Source: Phycisphaerae bacterium (GTDB lineage: Bacteria > Planctomycetota > Phycisphaerae > Phycisphaerales > SM1A02). From it: a stretch of DNA of 42,002 nt. Shown piece after piece: positions 24,241 to 32,890 of this stretch. The notes under the pieces are model-generated. The model had not been told where the DNA came from. It made no database searches and saw only the letters and a program-made list of their open reading frames with translations. Both the position numbers and the translations under genes were made by a program. Each line of letters begins with the position of its first letter. Within the stretch, counting starts at the first letter, position 1. The DNA is taken from NCBI GenBank assembly GCA_016873275.1, contig VGXO01000023.1, positions 1 through 42,002 of the forward strand. The letters are read 5' to 3'.

Positions 24241-25908
24241 TCACGGTCCGCTGCAGCCCCACTCCGCGAGGTTCGGCGAGAGGATGCCGCCGGAGGTCGT
24301 GAACTGACCGCCCACGAACAGTGATCGGGTGCCGCCAAACTCGAACCCCCTGAGCGTGTAGACCTCGACGGTTCCGCCCGACGGCGAGCCGAGGCCGCCG
24401 CCGAACGGCGACCACGACCCGCCGTTCCACTTCCAGAGAAAGGAGGTGCCGCCTGCGTAGAGCGCCGGCCCCGTGCCGTCGTCGAAGCTCGCGAGCGAGA
24501 AGACGGACAGGAACGAGGTGGGGAACCCGACCGCCGACCACGCCTGACCGTTCCACCGCGCGAGCTTGTTGACCGGCACCCCGCCCGCGTTCAGGAAGTT
24601 GCCGCCCGCGTAGAGCGCCGGTCCCGCTCCATCGTCGTGCACGACGAGCGCCGACACCGCGTCGCTGACGCCGCCTCCGACCGCCGACCACGTCGAGCCG
24701 TTCCACCGGGCGATGCCGTAGCCGATGTTCACGCCGCCGGCGCTCGCGAAGCGCCCGCCGACGAAGAGCGCCGGTCCGGAGCCGTCGTCGTGGACCGCGA
24801 GCGTCCGCACGCCCTCGTCCCCGCAGGACGGGCAGGATCCGACGCCGCTCCCGAGCGGCGACCACGACGACCCGTTCCACCGCGCCACCCGCCTCACCGC
24901 GGTCGACCCCGAGAGGATGAAGTCCCCGCCGGCATGGAGCGCGGGCCCGCTTCCCGAGTCGAACACCGCGAGGGCGTTGACCGCGCCGTTGAAGCCGCTG
25001 CCGACCTTCGACCACGTCGAGCCGTTCCACCGAGCGATGCCGTAGCCGATGTTCACGCCGCCCGCGGTCGAGAAGATCCCGCCCACGTAGAGCTTCGGTC
25101 CGGAGCCGTCGTCGAAGACCTCGAGCGCCCGGACGTCGAGGTTCGTGCCGCTCCCCAGCGCCGACCACGTCGTGCCGTTCCACTTGGCGATGCAGTTCGC
25201 AGGAACGCCGCCGGCGCTCGTGAAGCGGCCGCCGACAAAGAGCGCCGGTCCGGAGCCGTCGTCGAAGACCGCCAGGGCATCGACCCAGTAGTTGAGACCG
25301 AGCGGCGAGAACGTCGGACGCCACGCGAAGCCCCCGGGGCAGGAGAACTGCGGCTCGAGGGTGATCGCGCCGACCTCGTTGGTGGCGCCCACGGCGACGT
25401 CCGACACGAGCAGGTCGCCGGCGTAGGACGCCGAGCCGATCGTGGCGCTCGCGGAGAGCGTCACCGAGGTCGCACCGATCGGGAGCGCGAGCGCGAGCTC
25501 GAACGCGCCTTCCTTCCCGCTCGTCGCCCCGCCGCCGAGGTCGGTGATGATCGAGGCGCCCGCGACGGGCGTGCCGTCGGAGAGGACGACCGTGCCCACG
25601 AGGATCGTCGCCGGCGGAGGAGGACACGCGCCCCATGCCGCGAGCAACAAGGTCAGGTCGATCCCATCCACGCGACCGTCCTCATCGAGATCGGCGGGAC
25701 ACCCGCCCGACGGGCAGCGACCCCACTGCGACAGCAGGCTCGAGAGGTCGGTCGAGTCGACGACGCCGTCGTCATCGAGATCGGCGGGACACCACGGCGA
25801 CGCCGTCGCGAGAGGGCTCCCAAGCAAGGTCGCGACGATCGCGGCCGTGATCCCGGCGCGGGGGGAGGACGCAGGGATCGATCGGGTCGGGCGGTGACGC
25901 GGGGGCAC
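24241..25908 (-). CDS. Secreted seven-repeat propeller protein with N-terminal dockerin-like modules
   Basis: A 555-residue exported protein. GTG 25908 gives an Arg-rich start and a signal peptide ending LATASP. Next come two EF-hand-like repeats, CPADLDDDGVVDSTDL and CPADLDEDGRVDGIDL, each ending LLxxWG. A Pro-rich linker leads to a carboxypeptidase-regulatory-like beta domain (LVGTVVLSDGTPVAGASI). Seven repeats of about 50 residues follow, with consensus VxALxVFDDGSGPALFVGGxFxxAGG...IARWNGxxWSxxG, probably a seven-bladed propeller. The final segment lacks the last strand and ends LAEWGCSGP. Repeats two and four share a near-identical DNA stretch, a sign of recent duplication. The binding partner is unknown. 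Confidence 0.83.
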   Translation of the reverse strand: MPPRHRPTRSIPASSPRAGITAAIVATLLGSPLATASPWCPADLDDDGVVDSTDLSSLLSQWGRCPSGGCPADLDEDGRVDGIDLTLLLAAWGACPPPPATILVGTVVLSDGTPVAGASIITDLGGGATSGKEGAFELALALPIGATSVTLSASATIGSASYAGDLLVSDVAVGATNEVGAITLEPQFSCPGGFAWRPTFSPLGLNYWVDALAVFDDGSGPALFVGGRFTSAGGVPANCIAKWNGTTWSALGSGTNLDVRALEVFDDGSGPKLYVGGIFSTAGGVNIGYGIARWNGSTWSKVGSGFNGAVNALAVFDSGSGPALHAGGDFILSGSTAVRRVARWNGSSWSPLGSGVGSCPSCGDEGVRTLAVHDDGSGPALFVGGRFASAGGVNIGYGIARWNGSTWSAVGGGVSDAVSALVVHDDGAGPALYAGGNFLNAGGVPVNKLARWNGQAWSAVGFPTSFLSVFSLASFDDGTGPALYAGGTSFLWKWNGGSWSPFGGGLGSPSGGTVEVYTLRGFEFGGTRSLFVGGQFTTSGGILSPNLAEWGCSGP

Positions 25909-25946
25909 GTGCAGGCTCCGAGGATGCCCGCCGGATCGGGCATCCG

Positions 25947-25974
25947 AATCTACGTCCGAAACGACTCCCGGCAA
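25947..25974 (-). promoter_or_regulatory. Candidate promoter of the propeller-protein gene
   Basis: On the minus strand, TTGCCG (25974-25969) and TAGATT (25952-25947) are 16 bp apart. The transcript would start near 25940, about 32 bases before GTG 25908, which has CGGAG upstream. Confidence 0.5.
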
Positions 25975-26034
25975 GCCGCAGGCGCTCGAGACGGGACGAG
26001 ATGCGTCCGGGGAGCGAAGCCGCCGCCGGCGGGC

Positions 26035-27255
26035 TCAGACCTGCCGCGAGGGCGTCGAGCCGGATGTCGCGGGCGCCGTCGCGACCGAGAACGACGCGAG
26101 GTCCGCGCCCGCGAACATGCCGCGCACGAACCCCACGGTGCCCTTGATCCCCCGCAGGACGGCGCCGTCCCGGACCGCGGCGGCGAGCCGCCGCGCGACG
26201 ACCGGCTCGTGTCCGCGGTAGCGGGGCGGAAGCGCGAAGCGCGCGGCGCGGTCCGGATCGCGGTCGGTCTCGACGACGCTCCAGATCACCCCGCGGGTCA
26301 GCGCAGGACCGCGGAGCGCGACCTCGCGCGACTGCTCGGGCATCACGAACATCGGGCGCCAGCGGAAGGTCGCGCCGCCGGGCGTCGGCTCGAGCGTGCC
26401 CATCGTGCGGACCGCCGGACCAAGTCCCCGCGACGCGACGAAGGCTCGAAGCGGTCCGCCCGAGGCATCCGTGCGCCGCCAGCGCCGCGTGAGCATGTCC
26501 CACGCGCAGAGGAGCGCGAAGAGGTTGAGCCTGACGCACGCCCCCGCGACGAGCCCGCAGGCGAGGACGATCGGCAGGCAGACGAGGAAGGTGAGCACCG
26601 GGATCCCGACGAGCGAGTCGATCGCGAGGACTCCGAGGACGAGCCAGAGCACCGCCGCGCGGGCGAGCGTCAGCACCGCGTCGATCGAGGCGAGCGGACA
26701 CAGGAACCGGAGCGCATCGACGGTGTTCGAGACGATCCACACCGAGCCGAACGCCGCGAGGAGGAGGAGCCCGATGCTCCAGGCGCCGACGCCCGCCCGC
26801 GCGACCTCCTCGCCGCCCCCGGCGAGACCGACCGCCTCGAGCGAGGCGACCACCGAGGGCAGGAAGATGCCGACCGCGATGAGCCCGGTGATCTTCGAGT
26901 GCACCTGCTGCGGGACGTCGACGAGGTACTTCGCGCCGGGGACGGTCAGGCACCCGGTGCGGGCAAGCGTCACGAGCACCGAGAGAAGAAGGAGCGGCGC
27001 CCACAGCCACGGCTGCGCGTGGAGCGGAAGCGCGTCGCCGTCGAGCCGCAGCCAGTCCCACAGCCCGAAGAGCCCCAGCACGAGGACCGGCGAGAGCGCG
27101 AGCCCGGTCATCTGACCGAGGGCGATCGAGACCGCGACCGCCCGCGTCTCGAGCGAGCCGCCCGAGGAGCCATCGAGCGCCGAGATCAGACCGCCGTCCT
27201 GGATGACGGGCGGAGCAGCGGCGGCGAGGAGCGGAATGGAGACCCCGAAGGGCAT
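26035..27255 (-). CDS. Multi-pass membrane protein of unknown function
   Basis: A 406-residue integral membrane protein with about six hydrophobic helices, for example around FGLWDW, WLWAPLLLLSVLVTLA, GLIAVGIFLPSVVA, IGLLLLAAFGSVWIV, LWLVLGVLAI and VLTFLVCLPIVLACGLVAGA. The last 120 residues are soluble and cytoplasmic by charge. I recognise no family motif; several features (a conserved CxxxP loop, DALRFLCPLASIDAVL) resemble planctomycete hypothetical proteins. ATG 27255 has no ribosome binding site but TACCGT seven bases upstream, which argues for a leaderless start; the frame is open further upstream, but that part is low-complexity. Confidence 0.72.
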   Translation of the reverse strand: MPFGVSIPLLAAAAPPVIQDGGLISALDGSSGGSLETRAVAVSIALGQMTGLALSPVLVLGLFGLWDWLRLDGDALPLHAQPWLWAPLLLLSVLVTLARTGCLTVPGAKYLVDVPQQVHSKITGLIAVGIFLPSVVASLEAVGLAGGGEEVARAGVGAWSIGLLLLAAFGSVWIVSNTVDALRFLCPLASIDAVLTLARAAVLWLVLGVLAIDSLVGIPVLTFLVCLPIVLACGLVAGACVRLNLFALLCAWDMLTRRWRRTDASGGPLRAFVASRGLGPAVRTMGTLEPTPGGATFRWRPMFVMPEQSREVALRGPALTRGVIWSVVETDRDPDRAARFALPPRYRGHEPVVARRLAAAVRDGAVLRGIKGTVGFVRGMFAGADLASFSVATAPATSGSTPSRQV

Positions 27256-27262
27256 GGTCGGC

Positions 27263-27268
27263 ACGGTA
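27263..27268 (-). promoter_or_regulatory. Candidate -10 box, leaderless
   Basis: TACCGT on the minus strand ends seven bases before ATG 27255. No Shine-Dalgarno sequence is seen. The 330-base divergent gap 27256-27586 holds this box and the one at 27575 and no gene. Confidence 0.45.
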
Positions 27269-27574
27269 CTCGGTGTGCGTCGGGAAAGAGCCGCGTCGGA
27301 AGAGACGCGCCAGGAACTTCTTGGGAATCCGAGGATCGGAGTTGCGCCCCGCGCGCCCCCCACCCTCCGCCGAGCGGATCCCTCGCCACCTCGACCAAGA
27401 AGGACCCTCTCGCCTCGGGAATCAGTTGCTTCGCCGGCTTCTGTTGCCGGCACGAGGCACGGGATCGTCGCCCCGGCGACGACCTCGACCGCGGTCGATC
27501 ACGAGGGTCTCGGGCGATCACGACGGATTCGCGGCCGAGGATCGAGCGCGGCAGGGTCGAGCGCGGCAGGTCGC

Positions 27575-27580
27575 TAATCT
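27575..27580 (+). promoter_or_regulatory. Candidate -10 box, leaderless gldA
   Basis: TAATCT ends six bases before ATG 27587. A 14-bp direct repeat (TCGAGCGCGGCAGG) lies immediately upstream, at about 27542-27555 and 27557-27570, and could be an operator. Confidence 0.5.
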
Positions 27581-27586
27581 CCTTCG

Positions 27587-28693
27587 ATGCCTGCCGTCTT
27601 CTGCGCTCCCCTTCGCTACACCCAAGGTCCCGACGCCACCCTGCTCCTCGGTCGCGAGATCAAGGGACTCGGACTCGCCGGTCCCGTGCTCATCGTGTCG
27701 AGCGCATCTCCCCGCCGGCTGCTCGGACCCGCGTGGAGCACCTCGCTCGGCGAGGCGTCGATTCCCTTTCGCGTGCACGACTTCGCGGGCGAGTGCACCG
27801 ACGCGGAGGTCGCCCGCATCGCCGCGACCGCGCGGGAGACCGGGAGCGTGGTCATCCTCGGCGCGGGCGGCGGCAAGGCACTCGACGCGGCGCGGGCGGC
27901 GGCGTGCGACCTCGACCTCCCCTTCGTCAGCTGCCCCACCGTCGCCTCCACGGATGCGCCCTGCAGCGCGGTGTCGGTCATCTACGACGACGCGGGCGTC
28001 TTCCTCCGCGCGAGGATCCTGCCGCGGAATCCCGAGCTCGTCCTCGTCGACACGAGGGTGATCATGCAGGCGCCGGTGCGGACGCTCGTCGCGGGGATGG
28101 GCGATGCCCTCAGCACGATGTTCGAGGCGAAGGCGTGCGTGCGGGCGGGCAAGCCGAACTTCCGAGGCGGATCCTGCACGCGCACGGCGCTCGCGATGGC
28201 GGAGCTCTGCCATCAGACGCTCATGACCGACGGCGTCGAGGCGCTCGCGGATGCGAAGGCGGGTCGGCTCACGCCCGCCCTCGAGCACGTCATCGAGGCG
28301 AACACGCTGCTCTCGGGACTCGGCTTCGAGTCGGCGGGGCTCGCCGCCGCCCACGGCGTGCACAACGGGCTGACCGCGGCGCCGGGCACGCATGACTTCA
28401 TGCACGGGGAGAAGGTCGCGTTCGGGGTGCTCGCGCAGCTGATGCTCGAGCGAGCCGACGACGCGACGCTCGAGCAGGTGCTCCGCTTCTGCACCGCGGT
28501 CGGCCTGCCGGTGACCCTCGCGCAGATCGGATGCCGCGACCTCTCGAAGGAGACGCTCGCGAAGGTCGCCGCCCGGGCGACGGCGCCAGGCGAGGTGACC
28601 CACAACATGCCCTTCGAGGTGACCCCGACCATGGTGGAGGCGGCGATCCTCGCGGCGGACGCCCGGGGGCGGAAGTTTCTCGAGCGGCGATGA
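27587..28693 (+). CDS. gldA: Glycerol dehydrogenase family protein
   Basis: A 368-residue NAD-dependent metal alcohol dehydrogenase that should oxidise glycerol to dihydroxyacetone. Family marks are GAGGGKALDAARAAA (NAD site, near 88), PTVASTDAPCSAVSVIY, the metal ligand Asp in AGMGDALSTMFEAKAC, and the two His ligands in AAHGVHNGL and MHGEKVAFGVL. The length is typical of GldA (about 365). Metal (zinc in characterised GldA) is expected. It has no ribosome binding site and a -10 box six bases upstream. The next gene is a glycerophosphodiester phosphodiesterase, so the two may share glycerol metabolism, though a 300-base gap separates them. Confidence 0.9.
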   Translation: MPAVFCAPLRYTQGPDATLLLGREIKGLGLAGPVLIVSSASPRRLLGPAWSTSLGEASIPFRVHDFAGECTDAEVARIAATARETGSVVILGAGGGKALDAARAAACDLDLPFVSCPTVASTDAPCSAVSVIYDDAGVFLRARILPRNPELVLVDTRVIMQAPVRTLVAGMGDALSTMFEAKACVRAGKPNFRGGSCTRTALAMAELCHQTLMTDGVEALADAKAGRLTPALEHVIEANTLLSGLGFESAGLAAAHGVHNGLTAAPGTHDFMHGEKVAFGVLAQLMLERADDATLEQVLRFCTAVGLPVTLAQIGCRDLSKETLAKVAARATAPGEVTHNMPFEVTPTMVEAAILAADARGRKFLERR

Positions 28694-28993
28694 CCGGCGT
28701 CATGCCTCGCTGGCAACGGACCGTCGCGTCCGAGGATGCCTCACCATGACGTCGCTGGCGTTGGCGAGGAGTCGACTCTCTGATCGAGACGCGGCCGGGA
28801 GACGCGGTCCGGGCAACGCCGCCCACGCAGCGCTGTCCCAGCAACACTCTCCGAGCAACACGCTCCTCCCACGACGCGTGAAGGCCCATCGATGACGCAG
28901 GACGGCTCACGCACGCGACTCCACGCGCTTCTTGACTGCGCCCATTCCACCCTCATCCCTCCATCGGGGAGGTCACCACGACATGAGGACTCC
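28694..28993 (+). other. Gap between gldA and the GDPD gene
   Basis: Three hundred bases with no gene. TTGACT at 28932-28937 could be a -35 box, but the hexamer 17 bases later (ATCCCT) is a poor -10. GAGGAC before ATG 28994 is the ribosome binding site. Nothing else stands out. Confidence 0.4.
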
Positions 28994-30118
28994 ATGAGAA
29001 CGAAGGCGAGAACGAAGGCGAGACCGACGCGGCTGCTCGCCGGCGTCGTCATCACGGGGTTGTGCCTGACCATGACTGCCTGCAGATCCGACGCACCTCA
29101 GGGCAAGGTCAATCTGCCGGAAGGCTTCGACCTTCAGGCGCACCGGGGTGGTCGGGATGCTCGACCCGAGAACACGCTGCCTGCCTTCGCCTACGCGCTC
29201 GCCATCGGCGTGACGACCATCGAACTCGACATGGTGATCACCGCCGACGGCGTCCCGGTGGTGCACCACTCCAACAAGCTGATGACCTGCCTCGCGAGGA
29301 ATCCGTGGGGCAAGTTCCTGACGATCGACGAGCAGCCGGACATCCGTCACTGGACTCTGGAGGACTTGAGGAAGTTCGATCTCGGCTCGATGAGCCCGGA
29401 TGCTCCCCATGGCTACTGGGAGGCGCACGGCAGGACCCAGAAGGCGATCCCCGGCACCCGGATCGCGACGCTAGAGGAGGTGCTGCGGTTGGTTCGGGAC
29501 TGGGGGAACGACCGCGTCTTCCTCAGCGTCGAGACCAAGTCGACGCCCTATCCCGTGAGTCCCGACAACCCGAGCCCCAAGGAGTGGGTCGAGGCGTTCT
29601 ACCGGCTGGTCGTCAAGCACGGCATGCAGGATCGAGTGATGCTGCAGTCCTTCGACTGGCGAGTCCTGCAGGAGATGAAGAAGGTCGATCCTCGAATCGC
29701 CACGGTCGCGCTCACCGCGAATCAGCCGTCGTGGCGCCTGGAGGGAGACGAAGGGGACTATCAGTGGCGTGACGCGGATGGCGCGGCGCCCTGGATGGCG
29801 GGTCTGAAGCTCGGCGAGCTGGACGACGATCCGGTCCGCGCCGCGGCCGAGATCGACGCCGACGTCTACTCGGCGTACTACGAGGAGATCACGCCCGAAG
29901 TCATCGCCCGGGCGCACTCCCTGGGCATGCGCGTCGTCCCCTACACGGTCAACGATCCTGAAGCGATGAGGACCTTGATCGAGATGGGCGTCGACGGACT
30001 CATCACCGATCGACCGGCGACCTTGCGCGGCGTCATGCAGGCACTCGGCATGCCGGTCCCGCCGAAGGATCCAGACCCCGCCGGCAAGCCGTACTTCAGC
30101 GGGACGGACGGTCCGTGA
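28994..30118 (+). CDS. Glycerophosphodiester phosphodiesterase lipoprotein
   Basis: A 374-residue lipoprotein: basic N-terminus with a small repeat (RTKARTKAR), lipobox MTAC, then a GDPD TIM-barrel. The catalytic pattern is complete: HRGG (H50), RPENTLPAFAYALAIG, IELDMVITADGVPVVHHS (Glu and Asp metal ligands, second His). It should release glycerol-3-phosphate and an alcohol from glycerophosphodiesters in the periplasm. ATG 28994 has GAGGAC upstream. Codon use differs from neighbours: it contains many codons rare elsewhere here (CTA, TTG, GTT, AGT, CGA, CCT, GAA), which suggests transfer or weaker selection. Confidence 0.9.
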   Translation: MRTKARTKARPTRLLAGVVITGLCLTMTACRSDAPQGKVNLPEGFDLQAHRGGRDARPENTLPAFAYALAIGVTTIELDMVITADGVPVVHHSNKLMTCLARNPWGKFLTIDEQPDIRHWTLEDLRKFDLGSMSPDAPHGYWEAHGRTQKAIPGTRIATLEEVLRLVRDWGNDRVFLSVETKSTPYPVSPDNPSPKEWVEAFYRLVVKHGMQDRVMLQSFDWRVLQEMKKVDPRIATVALTANQPSWRLEGDEGDYQWRDADGAAPWMAGLKLGELDDDPVRAAAEIDADVYSAYYEEITPEVIARAHSLGMRVVPYTVNDPEAMRTLIEMGVDGLITDRPATLRGVMQALGMPVPPKDPDPAGKPYFSGTDGP

Positions 30119-30240
30119 CGTCGCGGAGCCCGACCTCGACGCCGAGACCGACCTTCAGGGACCCGCTCGGTCGAGCCGCTCCGAGGGCTCGGTCGCGAGG
30201 GGACTCCACGGAACGGACCGAAGTCCTCCGTGCGGACCCG

Positions 30241-30246
30241 TAGACT
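30241..30246 (+). promoter_or_regulatory. Candidate -10 box, leaderless symporter gene
   Basis: TAGACT ends seven bases before ATG 30254. No ribosome binding site and no clear -35 box are visible. Confidence 0.45.
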
Positions 30247-30253
30247 GCCGCGG

Positions 30254-31570
30254 ATGCCCACCCGCCACGGGAACCACCGCTCGATCCTGCTTGGGCTGAT
30301 CCTCGGCGCGGTCGCGGGACTCCTCGCGCACTGGTGGGGCACGCGGCGCGAGGACGCGGCGCCGATCATCGACGGCTTCTCGAGCGTCGTCGCGTATCCG
30401 ATCGGGCAGGTCTTCCTGCGGCTCCTCTTCCTCGTGGTGGTGCCGCTCGTCTTCGCCTCGATCGCCGCGGGCGTCGCGCGGGTGGCGAGCCCCGCGGTGC
30501 TTGGTCGCATGGGCGGTCGGACGCTCGCCTGCTTCCTGCTGACCACCGCCTTCTCCGCGGTCCTCGGCGTGACCGCGATGCGGCTCGTCGCGCCGGGCGA
30601 GGGCTTCGATCCGGCGCTCCGCGACCAGCTGATGGCGTCGTTCGCCTCCGACGTCGCCCGGATCGACTCCGGCTCGAAGCCGGGCGGAGACGCGCCGATC
30701 AGCCTGCAGGCGCGGGTCGTGCAGGTCCTCGACGCGGTGCTGCCCCGCAACATCCTCGGCGCGGTCACGCAGCTCCAGATGCTGCCGCTCATCGTCCTCG
30801 CGCTCCTGACCGGCGTGGGGATCTCCACGCTGCCCGCGACGACCCGCGACCGCGCGGCGTCCGCGCTCGACGTCGTCGCGGACGCGATGGTCGCCATCGT
30901 CGGCATCGCGATGCGCCTCGCCCCGCTCGCGGTCTTCTGCCTGATCTTCGTGGTCGTCCAGCGGTTCGGGATCGACCTCCTCGGCAAGCTCGCGCTCTAC
31001 GTCTCCGTCGTCGTCGGCTGCTATCTGCTGCAGCTCCTCGTCCTGTATCCGACGCTCATCCGGATCCTCTCCGGACGCGACGGCTTCGCGACGCTCCGCC
31101 GGTGCATCCCGCTGATGATCACCGCGTTCTCGACCTCCTCGAGCAACGCGACCCTGCCCACCACGATCCGCACCGCGGAGAAGGAGCTCGGCGTGCGCCC
31201 CGCGGTCGCGGGGTTCGTCCTCCCCCTCGGGGCGACGATCAACATGAACGGCACCGCGCTCTTCGAGGGATGCGTGGTGCTCTTCGTCGCGCAGATCTTC
31301 GGCATCGACCTCTCGATCGCGGAGCAGGCGACGGTGGTGCTGCTCGCGGTGGTCACCTCGATCGGCGCGGCGGGCGTCCCGGGCGGCTCGCTGCCGCTCC
31401 TCATGCTGGTGATGGCGCAGGTCGGCGTGCCGGCGGAGGGGATCGCGATCATCCTCGGCGTCGATCGGCTCCTCGACATGGGTCGCACCGTCGTCAACGT
31501 GATGGGCGACGTCGTGACGAGCCTCTACGTGAACGCCGCCGAGGATCGCGCGGCGGCGAGGACGGCGTAG
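30254..31570 (+). CDS. Dicarboxylate/amino acid:cation symporter (DAACS family)
   Basis: A 438-residue transporter with about eight membrane helices and two re-entrant hairpins. Diagnostic motifs are the serine-rich hairpin TAFSTSSSNATLPTT, the helix-7 motif GATINMNGTALFEG, the second hairpin GAAGVPGGSLPLLML and the helix-8 LDMGRTVVNVMGD. These place it with GltP/DctA-type sodium- or proton-coupled uptake of glutamate, aspartate or C4-dicarboxylates. The Asp of helix 8 and the NMNGT sodium site are intact. The Arg in helix 8 (MGRTVVN) is typical of acidic-substrate carriers. Substrate specificity is otherwise not decided. ATG 30254 is preferred over the upstream in-frame start at 30230 because of the -10 box. 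Confidence 0.9.
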   Translation: MPTRHGNHRSILLGLILGAVAGLLAHWWGTRREDAAPIIDGFSSVVAYPIGQVFLRLLFLVVVPLVFASIAAGVARVASPAVLGRMGGRTLACFLLTTAFSAVLGVTAMRLVAPGEGFDPALRDQLMASFASDVARIDSGSKPGGDAPISLQARVVQVLDAVLPRNILGAVTQLQMLPLIVLALLTGVGISTLPATTRDRAASALDVVADAMVAIVGIAMRLAPLAVFCLIFVVVQRFGIDLLGKLALYVSVVVGCYLLQLLVLYPTLIRILSGRDGFATLRRCIPLMITAFSTSSSNATLPTTIRTAEKELGVRPAVAGFVLPLGATINMNGTALFEGCVVLFVAQIFGIDLSIAEQATVVLLAVVTSIGAAGVPGGSLPLLMLVMAQVGVPAEGIAIILGVDRLLDMGRTVVNVMGDVVTSLYVNAAEDRAAARTA

Positions 31571-31643
31571 CACCTCGCGGATGCCGCGGTCGAGGCTCCC
31601 GGGGGCGACGAGGGTCTCCGCGAGCTCGTCCGGATGCGGCGTC

Positions 31644-32660
31644 CTATCGACCGTGGCGTCGCGCCCAGCGCCGACGCGATGACGCGATGACGCCGAGCGT
31701 GCCGAAGTAGACGATGAGCGGCAGCGCCACCGCCGACGCGAGGCCGATCAGCATCATCGCGGGGAAGCCGAGACCGAGACCGTCCTTGGACCACGCGATC
31801 ATGATCGGCAAGGCGACGCCCGGCACCACGTACCCCGCCACGAAGACCACCTTGAAGAACCGCCCCCGCGCCCGGGGATCCGAGAGGGGCGCCCGCGGGA
31901 GGTCGCGAGGCGCCTGATCCGCGGAGATGCCCACGTCCTGCTCGAGGCGCGACGCGAGCATCGACGCCTGCCCTCCGGAGGAGTCGAGGGGTCGAAGACC
32001 ATCGAGGGTGTTGATCGAGCTCGGGACGAGGTCGATCGCGCGCCCCCCGGCGTCGAGCTTCCATGCCCACGCGGTGAGGAGCGCCGCGTCGCGGACCTCC
32101 GGCGTCCCGTCCGCGCCGCGGATCGTGACCCGCGCGGGCGATCCGGTCACCCGGTGGATCCGCGACGCGGGGATCATCGAGATCGTCGGCGGCTTGAGAA
32201 GCCTCCGACGGTCGATCGACCCGAGTCCCGCCGGCGAGAACACCCAGCGGATCTCGCGCCCGGCGGGCGCCGCCCGCGCGGCGCCCCTCGCCCGCCGCGA
32301 GCGGCGCCAGAGGTCCCATCCCAAGGAGAACGCGACGCCTCCGGAGCTGACGGCCAACCCGAGCGACGCGATCCGCGGCATGGGCGAGAACCCCCCGATC
32401 ACCGACGAGATCACGGCAAGGAAGGCGACGGCGTTCACGGCGAAGAACACCTTGACGATCGTCGGGTTCGCGCCAAGGTTCACCGGGTGCAGCGAGCCCT
32501 CGATCACCCGACCGCCCGCGGGCACCACCAGCCCGCACTCGGGACATGCGACGCGGTCGGTGAAGACGCCATCCGAGGTCGTCGGCGCCCCGTCGAGCGC
32601 CGCAAGGTCGTACTCGCACTTCGGGCAGTGCGGCGGCACCGCGGGGAGCGTGGTGATCAT
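31644..32660 (-). CDS. Zinc-ribbon membrane protein of unknown function
   Basis: A 338-residue protein. An N-terminal zinc ribbon (HCPKCEYDL and ACPECGLVV; four cysteines in two CxxC pairs) is followed by two close membrane helices near residues 70-115 (VKVFFAVNAVAFLAVISSVI; LGLAVSSGGVAFSLGW). A cytoplasmic beta-rich region and two C-terminal helices (FFKVVFVAGYVVPGVALPIM; MMLIGLASAVALPLIVYF) complete it. This layout is common among uncharacterised planctomycete proteins. ATG 32660 lacks a ribosome binding site, but TACCCT ends seven bases upstream. No function can be given. Confidence 0.75.
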   Translation of the reverse strand: MITTLPAVPPHCPKCEYDLAALDGAPTTSDGVFTDRVACPECGLVVPAGGRVIEGSLHPVNLGANPTIVKVFFAVNAVAFLAVISSVIGGFSPMPRIASLGLAVSSGGVAFSLGWDLWRRSRRARGAARAAPAGREIRWVFSPAGLGSIDRRRLLKPPTISMIPASRIHRVTGSPARVTIRGADGTPEVRDAALLTAWAWKLDAGGRAIDLVPSSINTLDGLRPLDSSGGQASMLASRLEQDVGISADQAPRDLPRAPLSDPRARGRFFKVVFVAGYVVPGVALPIMIAWSKDGLGLGFPAMMLIGLASAVALPLIVYFGTLGVIASSRRRWARRHGR

Positions 32661-32667
32661 GGGGCGG

Positions 32668-32673
32668 AGGGTA
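32668..32673 (-). promoter_or_regulatory. Candidate -10 box, leaderless
   Basis: TACCCT on the minus strand ends seven bases before ATG 32660; no ribosome binding site is seen. Confidence 0.45.
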
Positions 32674-32744
32674 GTGGCGACGTCGAGCCGCCGGACGAGG
32701 CATCCCCGCGGGTCTGCCAATCGCTTGATCGCGCCTCGAGCGCG

Positions 32745-32855
32745 TCGAGAGCATCGAGCGCGAGGAGAGCATCGAGCGCCGCGAGAGCATTGATCTCGCC
32801 TACATTGATCTCGCCCATGCGAGGTCGATCCTCGCCGCGGCCGCGGGCCCGCGGC
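32745..32855 (+). repeat. Short imperfect repeats and palindrome upstream of the alcohol dehydrogenase gene
   Basis: Three copies of a GAGAGCATCGAGCGC-like unit (about 15-17 bp) are followed by two copies of CATTGATCTCGCC and, at 32840-32855, a perfect 16-bp palindrome GCCGCGGGCCCGCGGC. They may be operator sites in the leader or promoter of the next gene. Confidence 0.6.
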
Positions 32856-32890
32856 GGCGTCGCCATGCTCGCCGCTCCCGGAGCCCCGCC

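Noticed and set aside
24241-25908. Cellulosome scaffold or enzyme
   Set aside because: The EF-hand pairs are dockerin-like, but no cohesin, glycosidase or carbohydrate-binding domain is seen in the window.
24637-28395. Plus-strand open frame of more than 1200 codons
   Set aside because: It is antisense to the propeller and membrane protein genes and then out of frame with gldA. Its composition is Arg/Asp/His-rich shadow translation.
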